From NCBI GenBank assembly GCA_021324685.1, contig JAJPIQ010000066.1, forward strand, positions 1-60,417: 60,417 nucleotides of DNA, read 5' to 3'. Every line of letters starts with the position of its first letter. The stretch's first letter is position 1. The notes beneath the pieces were generated by a model, which did no database searches, was not told the DNA's origin, and was given only the letters and a program-made list of their open reading frames with translations. Positions 8,238 to 16,598 of this stretch are shown in pieces. The translations under genes were made by a program, and so were the position numbers. Source of the stretch: Bacteroidota bacterium (GTDB taxonomy: Bacteria; Bacteroidota; Ignavibacteria; Palsa-1295).

Positions 8238-8678
8238 ATGCTCACGACGATCGCGAAAGATTTTCGCTGGGAGATGGCCCACCGGCTGCCAGCGCACGAG
8301 GGCGGCTGCCGGAACGTCCACGGCCATTCGTACCGCCTGTGGATCGAACTCACCGGCGAACCGGTGAACGGTTCCCATTCGAGTTCCGACGGAATGGTCC
8401 TCGATTATTTTACCCTGAAGAAGATCGTCGATCCGCTCGTCGCCGAGATCGATCATGCGTTCCTGTGCGACCGCTCCGACGCGCTCATCGTCGAATTCCT
8501 GGAGCGCTCCGGCCTCAAGGCGGTCTATGTCGATTTCCCGACGACGGCGGAAAACCTCGCCCGGTGGTTCTTCGAGCGCTTATCGACGGTTTTTGCGCCC
8601 ATGAAACATTTAGAGTCGCTCCGCGTGCGTATCCAGGAGACGGAACGGACCTTTGCCGAAGTCTCGGGCCGATTGTAA
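8238..8678 (+). CDS. queD: 6-carboxy-5,6,7,8-tetrahydropterin synthase
   Basis: A zinc enzyme of the PTPS family that makes 6-carboxytetrahydropterin from dihydroneopterin triphosphate, the first committed step of queuosine base synthesis. The 146-residue sequence shows the three zinc histidines: H15 in EMAHRLP, and H28 and H30 in NVHGHSY. The catalytic cysteine is C24 (GGCRNVHG). The DHAFL motif and the E in RIQETE near the C-terminus also match. Three bases separate it from queC, so the two are probably co-translated. The tandem repeats just upstream may affect its expression. Confidence 0.95.
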   Translation: MLTTIAKDFRWEMAHRLPAHEGGCRNVHGHSYRLWIELTGEPVNGSHSSSDGMVLDYFTLKKIVDPLVAEIDHAFLCDRSDALIVEFLERSGLKAVYVDFPTTAENLARWFFERLSTVFAPMKHLESLRVRIQETERTFAEVSGRL

Positions 8679-8681
8679 CTC

Positions 8682-9362
8682 ATGAAATCTGTCGTTCTTC
8701 TCTCCGGCGGCATGGACTCCACGCTCACGGCGTGCATCGCCACGCAGGACTCCGAATCGGTCGCCGCGCTGCACCTGAACTACCGGCACCGCACGGAACG
8801 GCGAGAACGGCGCGCGTTTCACGATGTCTGCGCCCGCCTGGGCATCGAACGAAAATTGGAGGTCGATCTCGAGTTCCTCCGCGCGATCGGCGGTTCCAGC
8901 CTGACCGACGAACGGATCGACGTCACTCCGGCGGACCTCACGAACGCGGAGATCCCGAGCTCTTACGTTCCCTTCCGCAATGGGAATTTTCTCTCCATCG
9001 CGGCCAGTTGGGCGGAAGTGCTCGGGGCCACCGCGATCTATATCGGCGCGGTCGAAGAAGATTCCTCGGGCTATCCCGATTGCCGGCGCTCGTTCTTCGA
9101 TGCCTTCGAGCGCGCGATCGATCTCGGAACGAAACCGGAAACGAATATTCGCATCGTGACGCCCGTGATCCAGATGAAAAAAAGCGAGATCGTCCGCGAA
9201 TCGCTTCGGCTCGGCGCGCCCCTCGATGCGACGTGGTCCTGCTACCGGTCCGAAGCGGCCGCCTGCGGCGTGTGCGATAGCTGCGCCCTGCGCCTGCGCG
9301 GCTTTGCCCAGGCGGGAGCGGAAGACCCCATTCCGTACGCCGTTAAGCCGATCTATGTGTGA
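8682..9362 (+). CDS. queC: 7-cyano-7-deazaguanine synthase
   Basis: An ATP-dependent enzyme that turns 7-carboxy-7-deazaguanine into preQ0 through an adenylated intermediate. The 226-residue protein has the PP-loop SGGMDS at residues 8-13 and the C-terminal zinc cluster C187, C195, C198 and C201 in CYRSEAAACGVCDSCALR. These are diagnostic of QueC. It is the last gene of the que operon, and the LptD-like gene starts 13 bp later on the same strand, so read-through is likely. Confidence 0.96.
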   Translation: MKSVVLLSGGMDSTLTACIATQDSESVAALHLNYRHRTERRERRAFHDVCARLGIERKLEVDLEFLRAIGGSSLTDERIDVTPADLTNAEIPSSYVPFRNGNFLSIAASWAEVLGATAIYIGAVEEDSSGYPDCRRSFFDAFERAIDLGTKPETNIRIVTPVIQMKKSEIVRESLRLGAPLDATWSCYRSEAAACGVCDSCALRLRGFAQAGAEDPIPYAVKPIYV

Positions 9363-9375
9363 CGACAGCCGATCG

Positions 9376-12138
9376 ATGCCTGAATACGCCGGCCGACGCA
9401 GGAAACGGATGTCGGCCCGCGCGTTCGCCTGCGTCGCATGGCTCGCCGCAGGGGTCCTTGTGGAACTTCTCGCGGGACCGTCGCTACGCGCGCAGGTCGC
9501 GACGCCCCCCGTCGACACGACGGCACCGAAACTGAGGCAGATCCGGCCCGGCCTTTCGCTGCCGGACTCGCTCTACATCGCGAAGGACTCGATCAAGGGC
9601 GATATCGATACCATTGTCCGCTACACCGCGAAAGATTCCACGGTCTTCGATATTCCGATGAAGCGGATGACGCTCGTGAATAACTCCATCGTCGAATTCC
9701 AGAACCGGGAACTCGATGCGTACACGATCGTGATGGACTTTTCGAAAAACACGCTGACCTCGTATAGTTACGATGTCGATTCGGCTCTTTCGTCGTCGCT
9801 CGCGCTCCGCCGGCGCATCCTCCGGGATACGACCCGCGCCAAAACACGCGGCGCGCCAAAGCTCACCGAAGGCGGCACGGTGTACGAGGGCGAAGTGATC
9901 GTCTATAATTTCAAGACCAAGCAGGGAACGGTCCAACTCGGCACGACGGAGATCGAGAACGGATTTTACTACGGCGAAAAGATCAAGCAGGTCGCGCCCA
10001 AAACGCTCTTCGTCGAAAACGGGCGGTACACCAGTTGCGATGCGGAAGTCCCGCACTATTATTTCGAGTCGCCGAAGATGAAAGTCGTCATGGGCGACCA
10101 GATCTTCGCGGCGCCCGTCTTCCTCTATGTGGCCGACGTCCCTATTTTTGCGCTCCCCTTCGGCGTATTCCCGAACCACGGCGGCGGGCGGCACTCGGGA
10201 ATCATTCCGCCCAGTTACCAGACGCAGGGCGATCGCGGCTATGGACTGACCCACCTGGGGTACTACGAAGTGTTCAACGATTATCTCGATGCGCGCGCGC
10301 AGGGCGATATCTATACGAAGGGCGGATATAACGTCGATTTCTTCGCCGAGTGGATGCAGCGCTACCTCCTCAACAGCGCGGCCTCCGTCGAATACGGCTT
10401 CGGCGAATCGCGCTTTTCGAGCGACGCGCCGTTCGACCGCAACTGGCACGTCGCAGGCCAGCTCCCGAACCTCATGCTCGGCTACGAAACGTCGCTCTCG
10501 GCAAACCTGAGTTTCCAGAACGACCGGACCCTGACAAGCGGAGGATATTTCCAAAATAATGCGACGAACATCCAGCAATACTATACCCAGCAGGTAAATT
10601 CCGACGCCAGCTTCAACACGGGATGGAGCGATCTGGGAATTAATCTTGGCGTCGATTACCACCGCGCCGAAAACCTGGTGGACGCGACCTACCAGGAACA
10701 GAGCCCCTCCATCTCATTTTCGAAGACGACGTGGATGCCGTTCCAATCGACCGATCTTGCGACCTCCAATTCGCTCGTCTCGAATCTTTTTTCCACGCTC
10801 GCCTTGGGCTACAATTTCAGCGCGAGCCATAATGTCAATAAATATACGACGACGCCCGACAGCATCACGAACGCTACGCGCTGGGCGACGAGCGAAAACT
10901 ACAGCATCCTGCACTCGCCGACGATCAGCATTTCTCCCAAGCTCGGATACTTTACCATTACGCCCTCCATCGGGCTTTCCGACGCGATGTTCCTCCGGGA
11001 ACAGACGCTCTCGAACGGGCGCAAAGTCTATTACCGCGATTCGACCGGAAGGATCGTCGATTCGGTCGCCGTCTTCGATACGACGACGACGCACCATTTC
11101 GCAAATCTCTACAATGCGAACTTCGGCATCTCCGCATCGACCACGCTCTATGGCATCGCGAATATCGGCGCCTTCGGCATTCAGGCGGTCCGCCATACGA
11201 TCCAGCCGCGCGTCGGCTTTGTGCTCCAGCCCGACCTGTCGCTCCAAAATTATCGTTCCATTATCAACCCGCTCACCGGCGCTCCGGAGCAATACAATAG
11301 GTTTGGCGCCGAGCCGAATGGAACCATCGTTGGCCTGGGGCGCGCGGCCACGCTCACGATGGACCTCGCCAATAACTTCGAAGCGAAAGTCGAGCGCCAG
11401 GTCACGAAAGATTCCACTACGGTCGATCACGTCAAGCTTTTCAATCTCGATGCCGGGACCGGATACAACCTGGTCTCGAAGCTGCTCAGCTCGCTGACGG
11501 TCAACGCCAGCTCTTCGGTGGGAACGCTCTTTGCGCTCTCGGGCAATGCGACGTTCTCGTTCTATCCGGCAAATTATGTCGGCGGGGACTCGACCTTCGC
11601 TTCGCTCCTCAGCCTGCACGAGGGGATCGTCCGCGCGACGAACGTTTCGGCGAGCCTTACGGGGAGCTTTTCCGCGCCGACCACCATCGAAGGCGAAAAC
11701 TACGACTCCGTCCGAAGGCTCTTCGGCATCACCTCGCCCGAGGACGAACGCGCGCTCTTCCTCGGCGGATTCTATCCCGGGCCGTACCTCGATATTCCGT
11801 TCCGGCCCAAGTGGAATATCTCCTACAGCTTAAGTTACACGCAAAGCTTCTCGACGACGGGCGCGCCCGTGCGCGATTTCGGGGCGACGGTAAACTTGAA
11901 CCTTCCGCTTACGACCAACTGGCTCTTCAGCACCTCCGCCTCGTACGACCTGCTCAACAAACAGATCCTCATTCCCCAAATCACCGTCACCCGCGATCTC
12001 CACTGCTGGGTCATGAATTTCTCCTACCGCCCGCCGGGTTCCCAGATCTCCGGATTCAATCTCGAGATCCGCATCAAAGCCCCGCAACTCCAGGACATCA
12101 AACTCACCCGGACCGAGAATAGCTACGGGGAGTTTTAA
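9376..12138 (+). CDS. lptD: LptD/OstA-like outer membrane LPS assembly protein
   Basis: A 920-residue outer-membrane protein. In Gram-negatives LptD is the beta-barrel that inserts LPS into the outer leaflet. After a signal peptide (core FACVAWLAAGVLVELLAG, cut near RAQ) comes an OstA/LptA-like jelly-roll region with GGTVYEGEVIVYNF, ENGFYYGEKI and NGRYTSCDAEVPHYYFESPKMKV, then VPIFALPFGVFPNHGG, typical of the transition to the barrel. From about residue 300 to the end, alternating aromatic strands form the barrel. The frame is open from 9226 inside queC, but ATG 9376 or 9409 is the sensible start. It is followed by a 110-bp gap. Confidence 0.85.
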   Translation: MPEYAGRRRKRMSARAFACVAWLAAGVLVELLAGPSLRAQVATPPVDTTAPKLRQIRPGLSLPDSLYIAKDSIKGDIDTIVRYTAKDSTVFDIPMKRMTLVNNSIVEFQNRELDAYTIVMDFSKNTLTSYSYDVDSALSSSLALRRRILRDTTRAKTRGAPKLTEGGTVYEGEVIVYNFKTKQGTVQLGTTEIENGFYYGEKIKQVAPKTLFVENGRYTSCDAEVPHYYFESPKMKVVMGDQIFAAPVFLYVADVPIFALPFGVFPNHGGGRHSGIIPPSYQTQGDRGYGLTHLGYYEVFNDYLDARAQGDIYTKGGYNVDFFAEWMQRYLLNSAASVEYGFGESRFSSDAPFDRNWHVAGQLPNLMLGYETSLSANLSFQNDRTLTSGGYFQNNATNIQQYYTQQVNSDASFNTGWSDLGINLGVDYHRAENLVDATYQEQSPSISFSKTTWMPFQSTDLATSNSLVSNLFSTLALGYNFSASHNVNKYTTTPDSITNATRWATSENYSILHSPTISISPKLGYFTITPSIGLSDAMFLREQTLSNGRKVYYRDSTGRIVDSVAVFDTTTTHHFANLYNANFGISASTTLYGIANIGAFGIQAVRHTIQPRVGFVLQPDLSLQNYRSIINPLTGAPEQYNRFGAEPNGTIVGLGRAATLTMDLANNFEAKVERQVTKDSTTVDHVKLFNLDAGTGYNLVSKLLSSLTVNASSSVGTLFALSGNATFSFYPANYVGGDSTFASLLSLHEGIVRATNVSASLTGSFSAPTTIEGENYDSVRRLFGITSPEDERALFLGGFYPGPYLDIPFRPKWNISYSLSYTQSFSTTGAPVRDFGATVNLNLPLTTNWLFSTSASYDLLNKQILIPQITVTRDLHCWVMNFSYRPPGSQISGFNLEIRIKAPQLQDIKLTRTENSYGEF

Positions 12139-12249
12139 AGAGTGCCGCAAAATGGTTTTAGACGAGCGAACTGTCGAATGTGATGGTTAGAGCTTTGAGC
12201 CTTCATGGACTAGATTGGACAAACTTCTTCTAAAAAAGGATTGAGACCG

Positions 12250-12918
12250 CTAATGACGCGAATGAGTATAGAAGTCCATGGATACCACAGAATCGCTGTC
12301 AAGCATAACAAATCCATCATTTAGAATAACGCTGTTTGTTTGCACAGACTGTCCCCTTAACCTTTGAACTAACGTGTCAAATAGGTTTCTGCTCGAATTG
12401 GTCCGGACTGGTAATTTCAAGCCTTCCTGAATAATCGAATCCCCCGCAAAAACAAGGTGGAATTGGTCAAAATAAAAATGCCCGGATTTAACAAGGTTCC
12501 CTTTGCTATCATGGAGATACTTCGGACTTGGTGTTTTTTCGGAAGTCCATACAAACGTTCGGTGAGGAACGGCTGGAGTTACAAAATTCGGATTAACGTT
12601 TGTATCTCCATGTGGTTCATAAAATTCAATAAATAAAACTCCAGCTAATCCTTTCACAAAAACAGGAGAGAATTCCATAAAGTGACGGCCTATGACATCC
12701 TCCCATTCGCTATCTTGTAAAGAACGAGCTCGAAGATAAGAAATTAAGTTCGAGGTCGATAACGTTGAGTTCTGCAGCGTTTCGAGATTAACTTCAGGCA
12801 GTCGGTGACTCGTGGCCGTGTTTTGGCGCGTACACTCCGTCATTCCCGTGAGTAAAATTAAGCATAACGGTATTACAACCATGCGCTTTATCTTAAAAAG
12901 ATTAAGGATAATTTCCAT
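12250..12918 (-). CDS. putative exported or lipoprotein of unknown function
   Basis: A 222-residue protein starting at ATG 12918 with a basic stretch and a hydrophobic core (MVVIPLCLILLTGM) followed by TECT. The cysteine could be lipidated, but MTEC is not a good lipobox, so plain export is also possible. The mature part has no domain I recognise. It overlaps the end of the upstream 602-residue gene by 17 bp and is the last gene of a three-gene minus-strand unit. Its position after a large modular protein would suit an immunity or accessory lipoprotein, but nothing in the sequence proves it. Confidence 0.65.
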   Translation of the reverse strand: MEIILNLFKIKRMVVIPLCLILLTGMTECTRQNTATSHRLPEVNLETLQNSTLSTSNLISYLRARSLQDSEWEDVIGRHFMEFSPVFVKGLAGVLFIEFYEPHGDTNVNPNFVTPAVPHRTFVWTSEKTPSPKYLHDSKGNLVKSGHFYFDQFHLVFAGDSIIQEGLKLPVRTNSSRNLFDTLVQRLRGQSVQTNSVILNDGFVMLDSDSVVSMDFYTHSRH

Positions 12919-14710
12919 AAAATTCCCCGAATTCCATGTAATACCAATTCTCAAGATTTGTTAATTGATTTAATAAGGTATTATAATTTAGAAGACCACT
13001 CGGATCCGAGGGAGGAGTTGGATATTTTTTACGAAACGCAAGTAAAACATCCAATTTTTCTTCCACGACTTGTCTCCATCCATCAAGTTGAGTGCCTCCA
13101 GCTAACTTAATGTTGTATACCGGATCGGGATCGTTGGTAACAAAGGACCCCAGCAAAGCCGTGATCACATCTAAAAGTTTAGTGCTCGTTAAATTAAAAA
13201 ATTTAAGTAACTCTCGAGCTTCGTAATCTGGATTGCCGGGTAATGGCGTTGGATTGAGATATGTAATTTCGGGAATAGGAAACGGCGAAGGGACCGTGTC
13301 CATTCTAACTCCAGTAGCATCTGGAGAAAACATTCTTTTAATGGGAAGATTTGGCCTTCCTCCAGCCTTAATCGTTATTGTGCTCTGAGTTCGTACCGGT
13401 ATCGATGTAGTTAGTCTTCCCGTAGTGTATGCCTTATGTAAAGTACTGCCTTGAGTGTTCTGAGATACTCTACTCGTAACCCCCGTACTCGGGTTACGTC
13501 CGGTAAAGGGAACAGCGGTCTTTTTTGCCGGGGCCTTATTTCCCTTACCTTTGGCATTCTTTGTGTTCCCACTTCCTTTCCAAGACGAAGGGAGCGGTGG
13601 GACTGGTCGGGGATTTAAATTCCCACCCACTTTTTTGAGCAGGTCGTTTGCGTTCTGCTGATCATTGTGCGCATTTCGTTGGGCATTATTGTATGCCGAC
13701 TCTACATCGCCACATGGAAAAGAACCTCCTCCGCCCAGCGTTGCCGCCTGAAGTGAAGCGGCGTCTGCGCTGCCCTGTGCACTTAAATACGCTCCAAGTG
13801 CGCCCCAATCAATATTGCTGTTTGAGCCTCCAGTAGGATCGGAAACGTCGTTTGCGAGTTGATCGATGGCAGAAACCAATGCCGGAGGTAACGTTGCAAT
13901 GCCGGTGGGATCTTCCCCCAAAAGAGAAGCAACTATCCAATCCGCCTCTCCTTCACCGGAAAGTCCAGACGGCAACGACATCACCGCATCCTTGAATGCC
14001 TGTTCGGCATCGTCATTCGATCCAAAATTACTGCTAATATTGCTGAACAGGCTTCCCATAGCTTGCTCGAACAGTACTCCCATCGCCTGTTTATTGGCAT
14101 CGCCTTTATTGTATGCCGTCTTACTCAAATCCGACCCCATGGGATCCAGTGGATTAATGGGCGACGGTAGATTTGTCGATTGAACAAATGCCGCTGATCC
14201 ATTACATGGATCTTGGTTTTGTGTATTGGCGATGTTGTGACCTTTATAACCGCCGAGTTCGGTCACATTGTATTGTGGGAAATCGACATACTTATTTCCG
14301 ATGTAATTTGGATCGATGTTAATCGGAGGAGGGCGAACGTTGCTATCCTCATCGATGAACTCTTGTATTTGTCGCTCAGCTTCTTGCCTCGCGCTATTTA
14401 ACCAGTCTTGCCAAGACTGACTGGTGGAAGATCCTGTTCCACCTGGCAGTGCATTCGGTCCAAGCCCCAAGCCCTCCAGGAGCGAAATAAGCATGCTTCT
14501 AGCAAGCTCGTCCGCAAGCTGTGCGGCTTCATTTTCTAATTCAACTCGCTCCATGGCTTTGATCAACGCATCGAGCGTTGAAGCTTCCGAGTGCAAAAGT
14601 AAATATTGCAGGTAATTAGGGTCAACGGGTGGCCCTTGATCACCGGCGTCAGGGCCAGTCATATGTCCAGGTGTTCCGCGTCCTGGGCCGCAAGTAGGAG
14701 GGCAAGGCAT
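12902..14710 (-). CDS. 602-residue modular protein of unknown function
   Basis: No signal peptide is visible. The N-terminus is Cys-, Pro- and Gly-rich (MPCPPTCGPGRGTPGHM), followed by a helical segment (about residues 35-80), an Asn/Pro-rich middle, a segment with small residues (about 250-330), a basic linker NTKNAKGKGNKAPAKKTAVP (about 385-405) and a helical C-terminal region (about 490-602). I recognise no catalytic motif or known family. It lies 15 bp after the 207-residue gene and overlaps the 222-residue exported protein gene, so the three are one operon. Base use is AT-richer than in the flanking que/lptD and tilS genes, suggesting recent acquisition. Effector, structural or adhesin roles are all open. 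Confidence 0.75.
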   Translation of the reverse strand: MPCPPTCGPGRGTPGHMTGPDAGDQGPPVDPNYLQYLLLHSEASTLDALIKAMERVELENEAAQLADELARSMLISLLEGLGLGPNALPGGTGSSTSQSWQDWLNSARQEAERQIQEFIDEDSNVRPPPINIDPNYIGNKYVDFPQYNVTELGGYKGHNIANTQNQDPCNGSAAFVQSTNLPSPINPLDPMGSDLSKTAYNKGDANKQAMGVLFEQAMGSLFSNISSNFGSNDDAEQAFKDAVMSLPSGLSGEGEADWIVASLLGEDPTGIATLPPALVSAIDQLANDVSDPTGGSNSNIDWGALGAYLSAQGSADAASLQAATLGGGGSFPCGDVESAYNNAQRNAHNDQQNANDLLKKVGGNLNPRPVPPLPSSWKGSGNTKNAKGKGNKAPAKKTAVPFTGRNPSTGVTSRVSQNTQGSTLHKAYTTGRLTTSIPVRTQSTITIKAGGRPNLPIKRMFSPDATGVRMDTVPSPFPIPEITYLNPTPLPGNPDYEARELLKFFNLTSTKLLDVITALLGSFVTNDPDPVYNIKLAGGTQLDGWRQVVEEKLDVLLAFRKKYPTPPSDPSGLLNYNTLLNQLTNLENWYYMEFGEFYGNYP

Positions 14711-14725
14711 GATTTATATCCCTTT

Positions 14726-15349
14726 TTACAATACGATCCACTCCATTTCGAAGAGACTATAGTTACCACCGTTATCGATAATACGGAGACCAACATTGAA
14801 CCGGCCCGTGCGGAGTAACGTCACCTGAAGGTTCCTGCCAGGCGTTCCATACGTCGCCGTCGTTGGAAAAGAAAACACGGGAATTGTTCCCGTACCAGAA
14901 TTTTGGAAGTCGCCACTCGTTCCCGCATTATCACGAATGCTCAATTGAATGTCTGTCGAGGTTGCGCCTCCCGTAAAATCGAGGAAGACATTGTTGATGA
15001 ATGCCGTACCAGCTTTCAGGAACATGATCTTTTGTACTGCAGGCGGGACCTGGGCCGTCGGGACGGTCATCTGATGCAGCCCATTCCATGTATTCGCTTC
15101 CTCGATCGAACCAAAATCATATGGATTATTCACCTGAACGTTCGAAAGCGTTGAAGGGCTCGGCTGGCTCACGAGCATGGGCGGTGTAATCCACGCTCCG
15201 GCATGAAGATAAGTCGAACTTCTTGCGAAACTTGCCTGATGCATCGATCCGGTATTATCCTGTAACGAAACCATTGAAATAATGGCACGGGGGTCGTCGG
15301 GTGGTGTGACAACAAGATCGCTCCACGATTGAATCATTCTCCAGTTCAT
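14726..15349 (-). CDS. 207-residue beta-rich protein of unknown function
   Basis: First gene of the three-gene unit. There is no signal peptide. The sequence is rich in Thr, Val, Gly and Asn with alternating hydrophobic strands (GTAFINNVFLDFTGGATSTD, then LQVTLLRTGRFNVGLRIIDN), which suggests a beta-sandwich or jelly-roll such as those in tail-fibre or carbohydrate-binding proteins. This is a fold impression only. The upstream region holds a 12-base G tract on the coding strand, 49-60 bp before the ATG. No homologue is recognised. Confidence 0.7.
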   Translation of the reverse strand: MNWRMIQSWSDLVVTPPDDPRAIISMVSLQDNTGSMHQASFARSSTYLHAGAWITPPMLVSQPSPSTLSNVQVNNPYDFGSIEEANTWNGLHQMTVPTAQVPPAVQKIMFLKAGTAFINNVFLDFTGGATSTDIQLSIRDNAGTSGDFQNSGTGTIPVFSFPTTATYGTPGRNLQVTLLRTGRFNVGLRIIDNGGNYSLFEMEWIVL

Positions 15350-15364
15350 ACATGTATAAAGTTT

Positions 15365-15385
15365 AGAGTGAAAAAACTCACTTTT
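15365..15385 (+). terminator. small hairpin resembling the one at 6787
   Basis: The sequence pairs gtga with tcac across an A-rich loop, followed by ctttt. It is nearly the same as the element at 6787-6808 (agagtgaaaaaa..tcac..tttt). The stem is only 4 bp, so it may be a shared regulatory word rather than a terminator. Confidence 0.25.
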
Positions 15386-15397
15386 CTGAACCGAATG

Positions 15398-15409
15398 CCC
15401 CCCCCCCCC
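15398..15409 (-). repeat. 12-base homopolymer tract (poly-C on +, poly-G on -)
   Basis: An uninterrupted run of twelve C residues (G on the minus strand) lies 49-60 bp upstream of the start codon of the three-gene minus-strand unit. Tracts of this length are prone to slippage and, in promoter regions, can cause phase variation. The length could also be a sequencing error. Confidence 0.85.
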
Positions 15410-15519
15410 TCAGTTCCGTTCGGTTTAAGTAAATCGTTATCCTTTTTTTAAGTCAAAATTTAGGGCCGCCACGAATAAATTCGGGGCACCTATTTTCTCA
15501 CTTTGGCCTATCGAATCGG

Positions 15520-16500
15520 ATGCAGGGCAAGCTTTTAGAACTCACGGCGAACGCACTCGCGGCGCATGGCGTCACGCGCACGTCGCGGGTGCTCGCGGCG
15601 GTGAGCGGCGGGCCGGACTCGCTCGCGCTCTTTTCGGTGCTGCACCGCCTGCACGCGAAGGGAACGTTCCTGTTCCTCGCGGCCGCGCATGTGGACCATG
15701 CCCTGCGCCCGGCCTCCGCGCTCGAAGCGCGGGCGGTCGGACGGTATGCCGAAGAGTGGGGCGTACCGCTCCACACCGTGCGGCTCGATACGGGCGCGTT
15801 TGCCAAAGCCCATAAAATGGGGATCGAGGAAGCGGCGCGAACGCTCCGCTACCGGTATTTCGAGGACGTGGCGCGAGAACACCGCTTCGATTTCGTCCTT
15901 ACCGCGCACACCGCGAACGACCAGGCCGAGACCCTCCTCATGCATATCGTCCGCGGCGCGGGCGTGCGCGGGATGTCCGGCATTCCGCCAGATCGTTCCC
16001 TTGGGAGCGCCGTGCTCCTGCGTCCGTGGCTCACGGTCGCGAAACCCGAGGTCCTCGCCTATCTTCGCGACATGGACCTTCATGCGTCGCACGACGAGTC
16101 GAACGAGGACCTTTCGTTCCAACGCAATCGCGTGCGGCACGTCGTGCTCCCGGCCATGGAAGCGGCGTGGCCGGACCGCTCGCCGGTCCATGCGCTCGCG
16201 TCGCTCGCGGAACGAATGCGGGAGCTTTCCGACTATCTCGCGCCCGCGCTCCAGTCCCTCCTGGAACGCGTGAAAACGGAGGGCGGTCTTTCGATCGCAG
16301 AATTACAGGCGCTCTCCGGGTTCCCATTCCATGCGGTGCTGGAAGCATGGATCGAAACAGAGTCTCCGGGTTACCGCCTCTCCTCCGAAGAAACGGAGCG
16401 GATCGAAACGTGGCTTGCCACGAAGCCTTCCGCGCTCGAACTGCGCGGCGGCCTGCGGCTCGAAAAAGATAAACAAATCCTTCGGCTGCACGTAAGATAG
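15520..16500 (+). CDS. tilS: tRNA(Ile)-lysidine synthase
   Basis: TilS ligates lysine to C34 of tRNA-Ile(CAU) using ATP, so that the tRNA reads AUA codons. The 326-residue protein has the PP-loop SGGPDS at residues 29-34, then AAHVDHALRP, the HTANDQAETLLMHIVRGAGVRGMSGIPP block, and LLRPWLTVAKPEVLAYLRD. All are canonical for the N-terminal catalytic domain. The length is like the short form of Aquifex, so the C-terminal tRNA-binding domains are reduced. The gene diverges from the minus-strand unit to its left. Confidence 0.95.
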   Translation: MQGKLLELTANALAAHGVTRTSRVLAAVSGGPDSLALFSVLHRLHAKGTFLFLAAAHVDHALRPASALEARAVGRYAEEWGVPLHTVRLDTGAFAKAHKMGIEEAARTLRYRYFEDVAREHRFDFVLTAHTANDQAETLLMHIVRGAGVRGMSGIPPDRSLGSAVLLRPWLTVAKPEVLAYLRDMDLHASHDESNEDLSFQRNRVRHVVLPAMEAAWPDRSPVHALASLAERMRELSDYLAPALQSLLERVKTEGGLSIAELQALSGFPFHAVLEAWIETESPGYRLSSEETERIETWLATKPSALELRGGLRLEKDKQILRLHVR

Positions 16501-16598
16501 CTCCGCCGGCTCCATGTAATATCGTGGAAGTTATAAAGTAGAAGGTCTCCACGCCCTGTGGCAAGGAACCTCGCCGCGCGCCGCCTCCTTAACGTACT

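Noticed and set aside
9226-9375. Start of the LptD-like protein inside queC
   Set aside because: The extension overlaps queC and is Pro/Arg-rich; the signal peptide begins after 9376 or 9409.
12902-14710. PAAR or Rhs-type toxin identity for the 602-residue protein
   Set aside because: The Cys/Pro-rich N-terminus superficially recalls PAAR-type starts, but the motifs and RHS repeats are missing.
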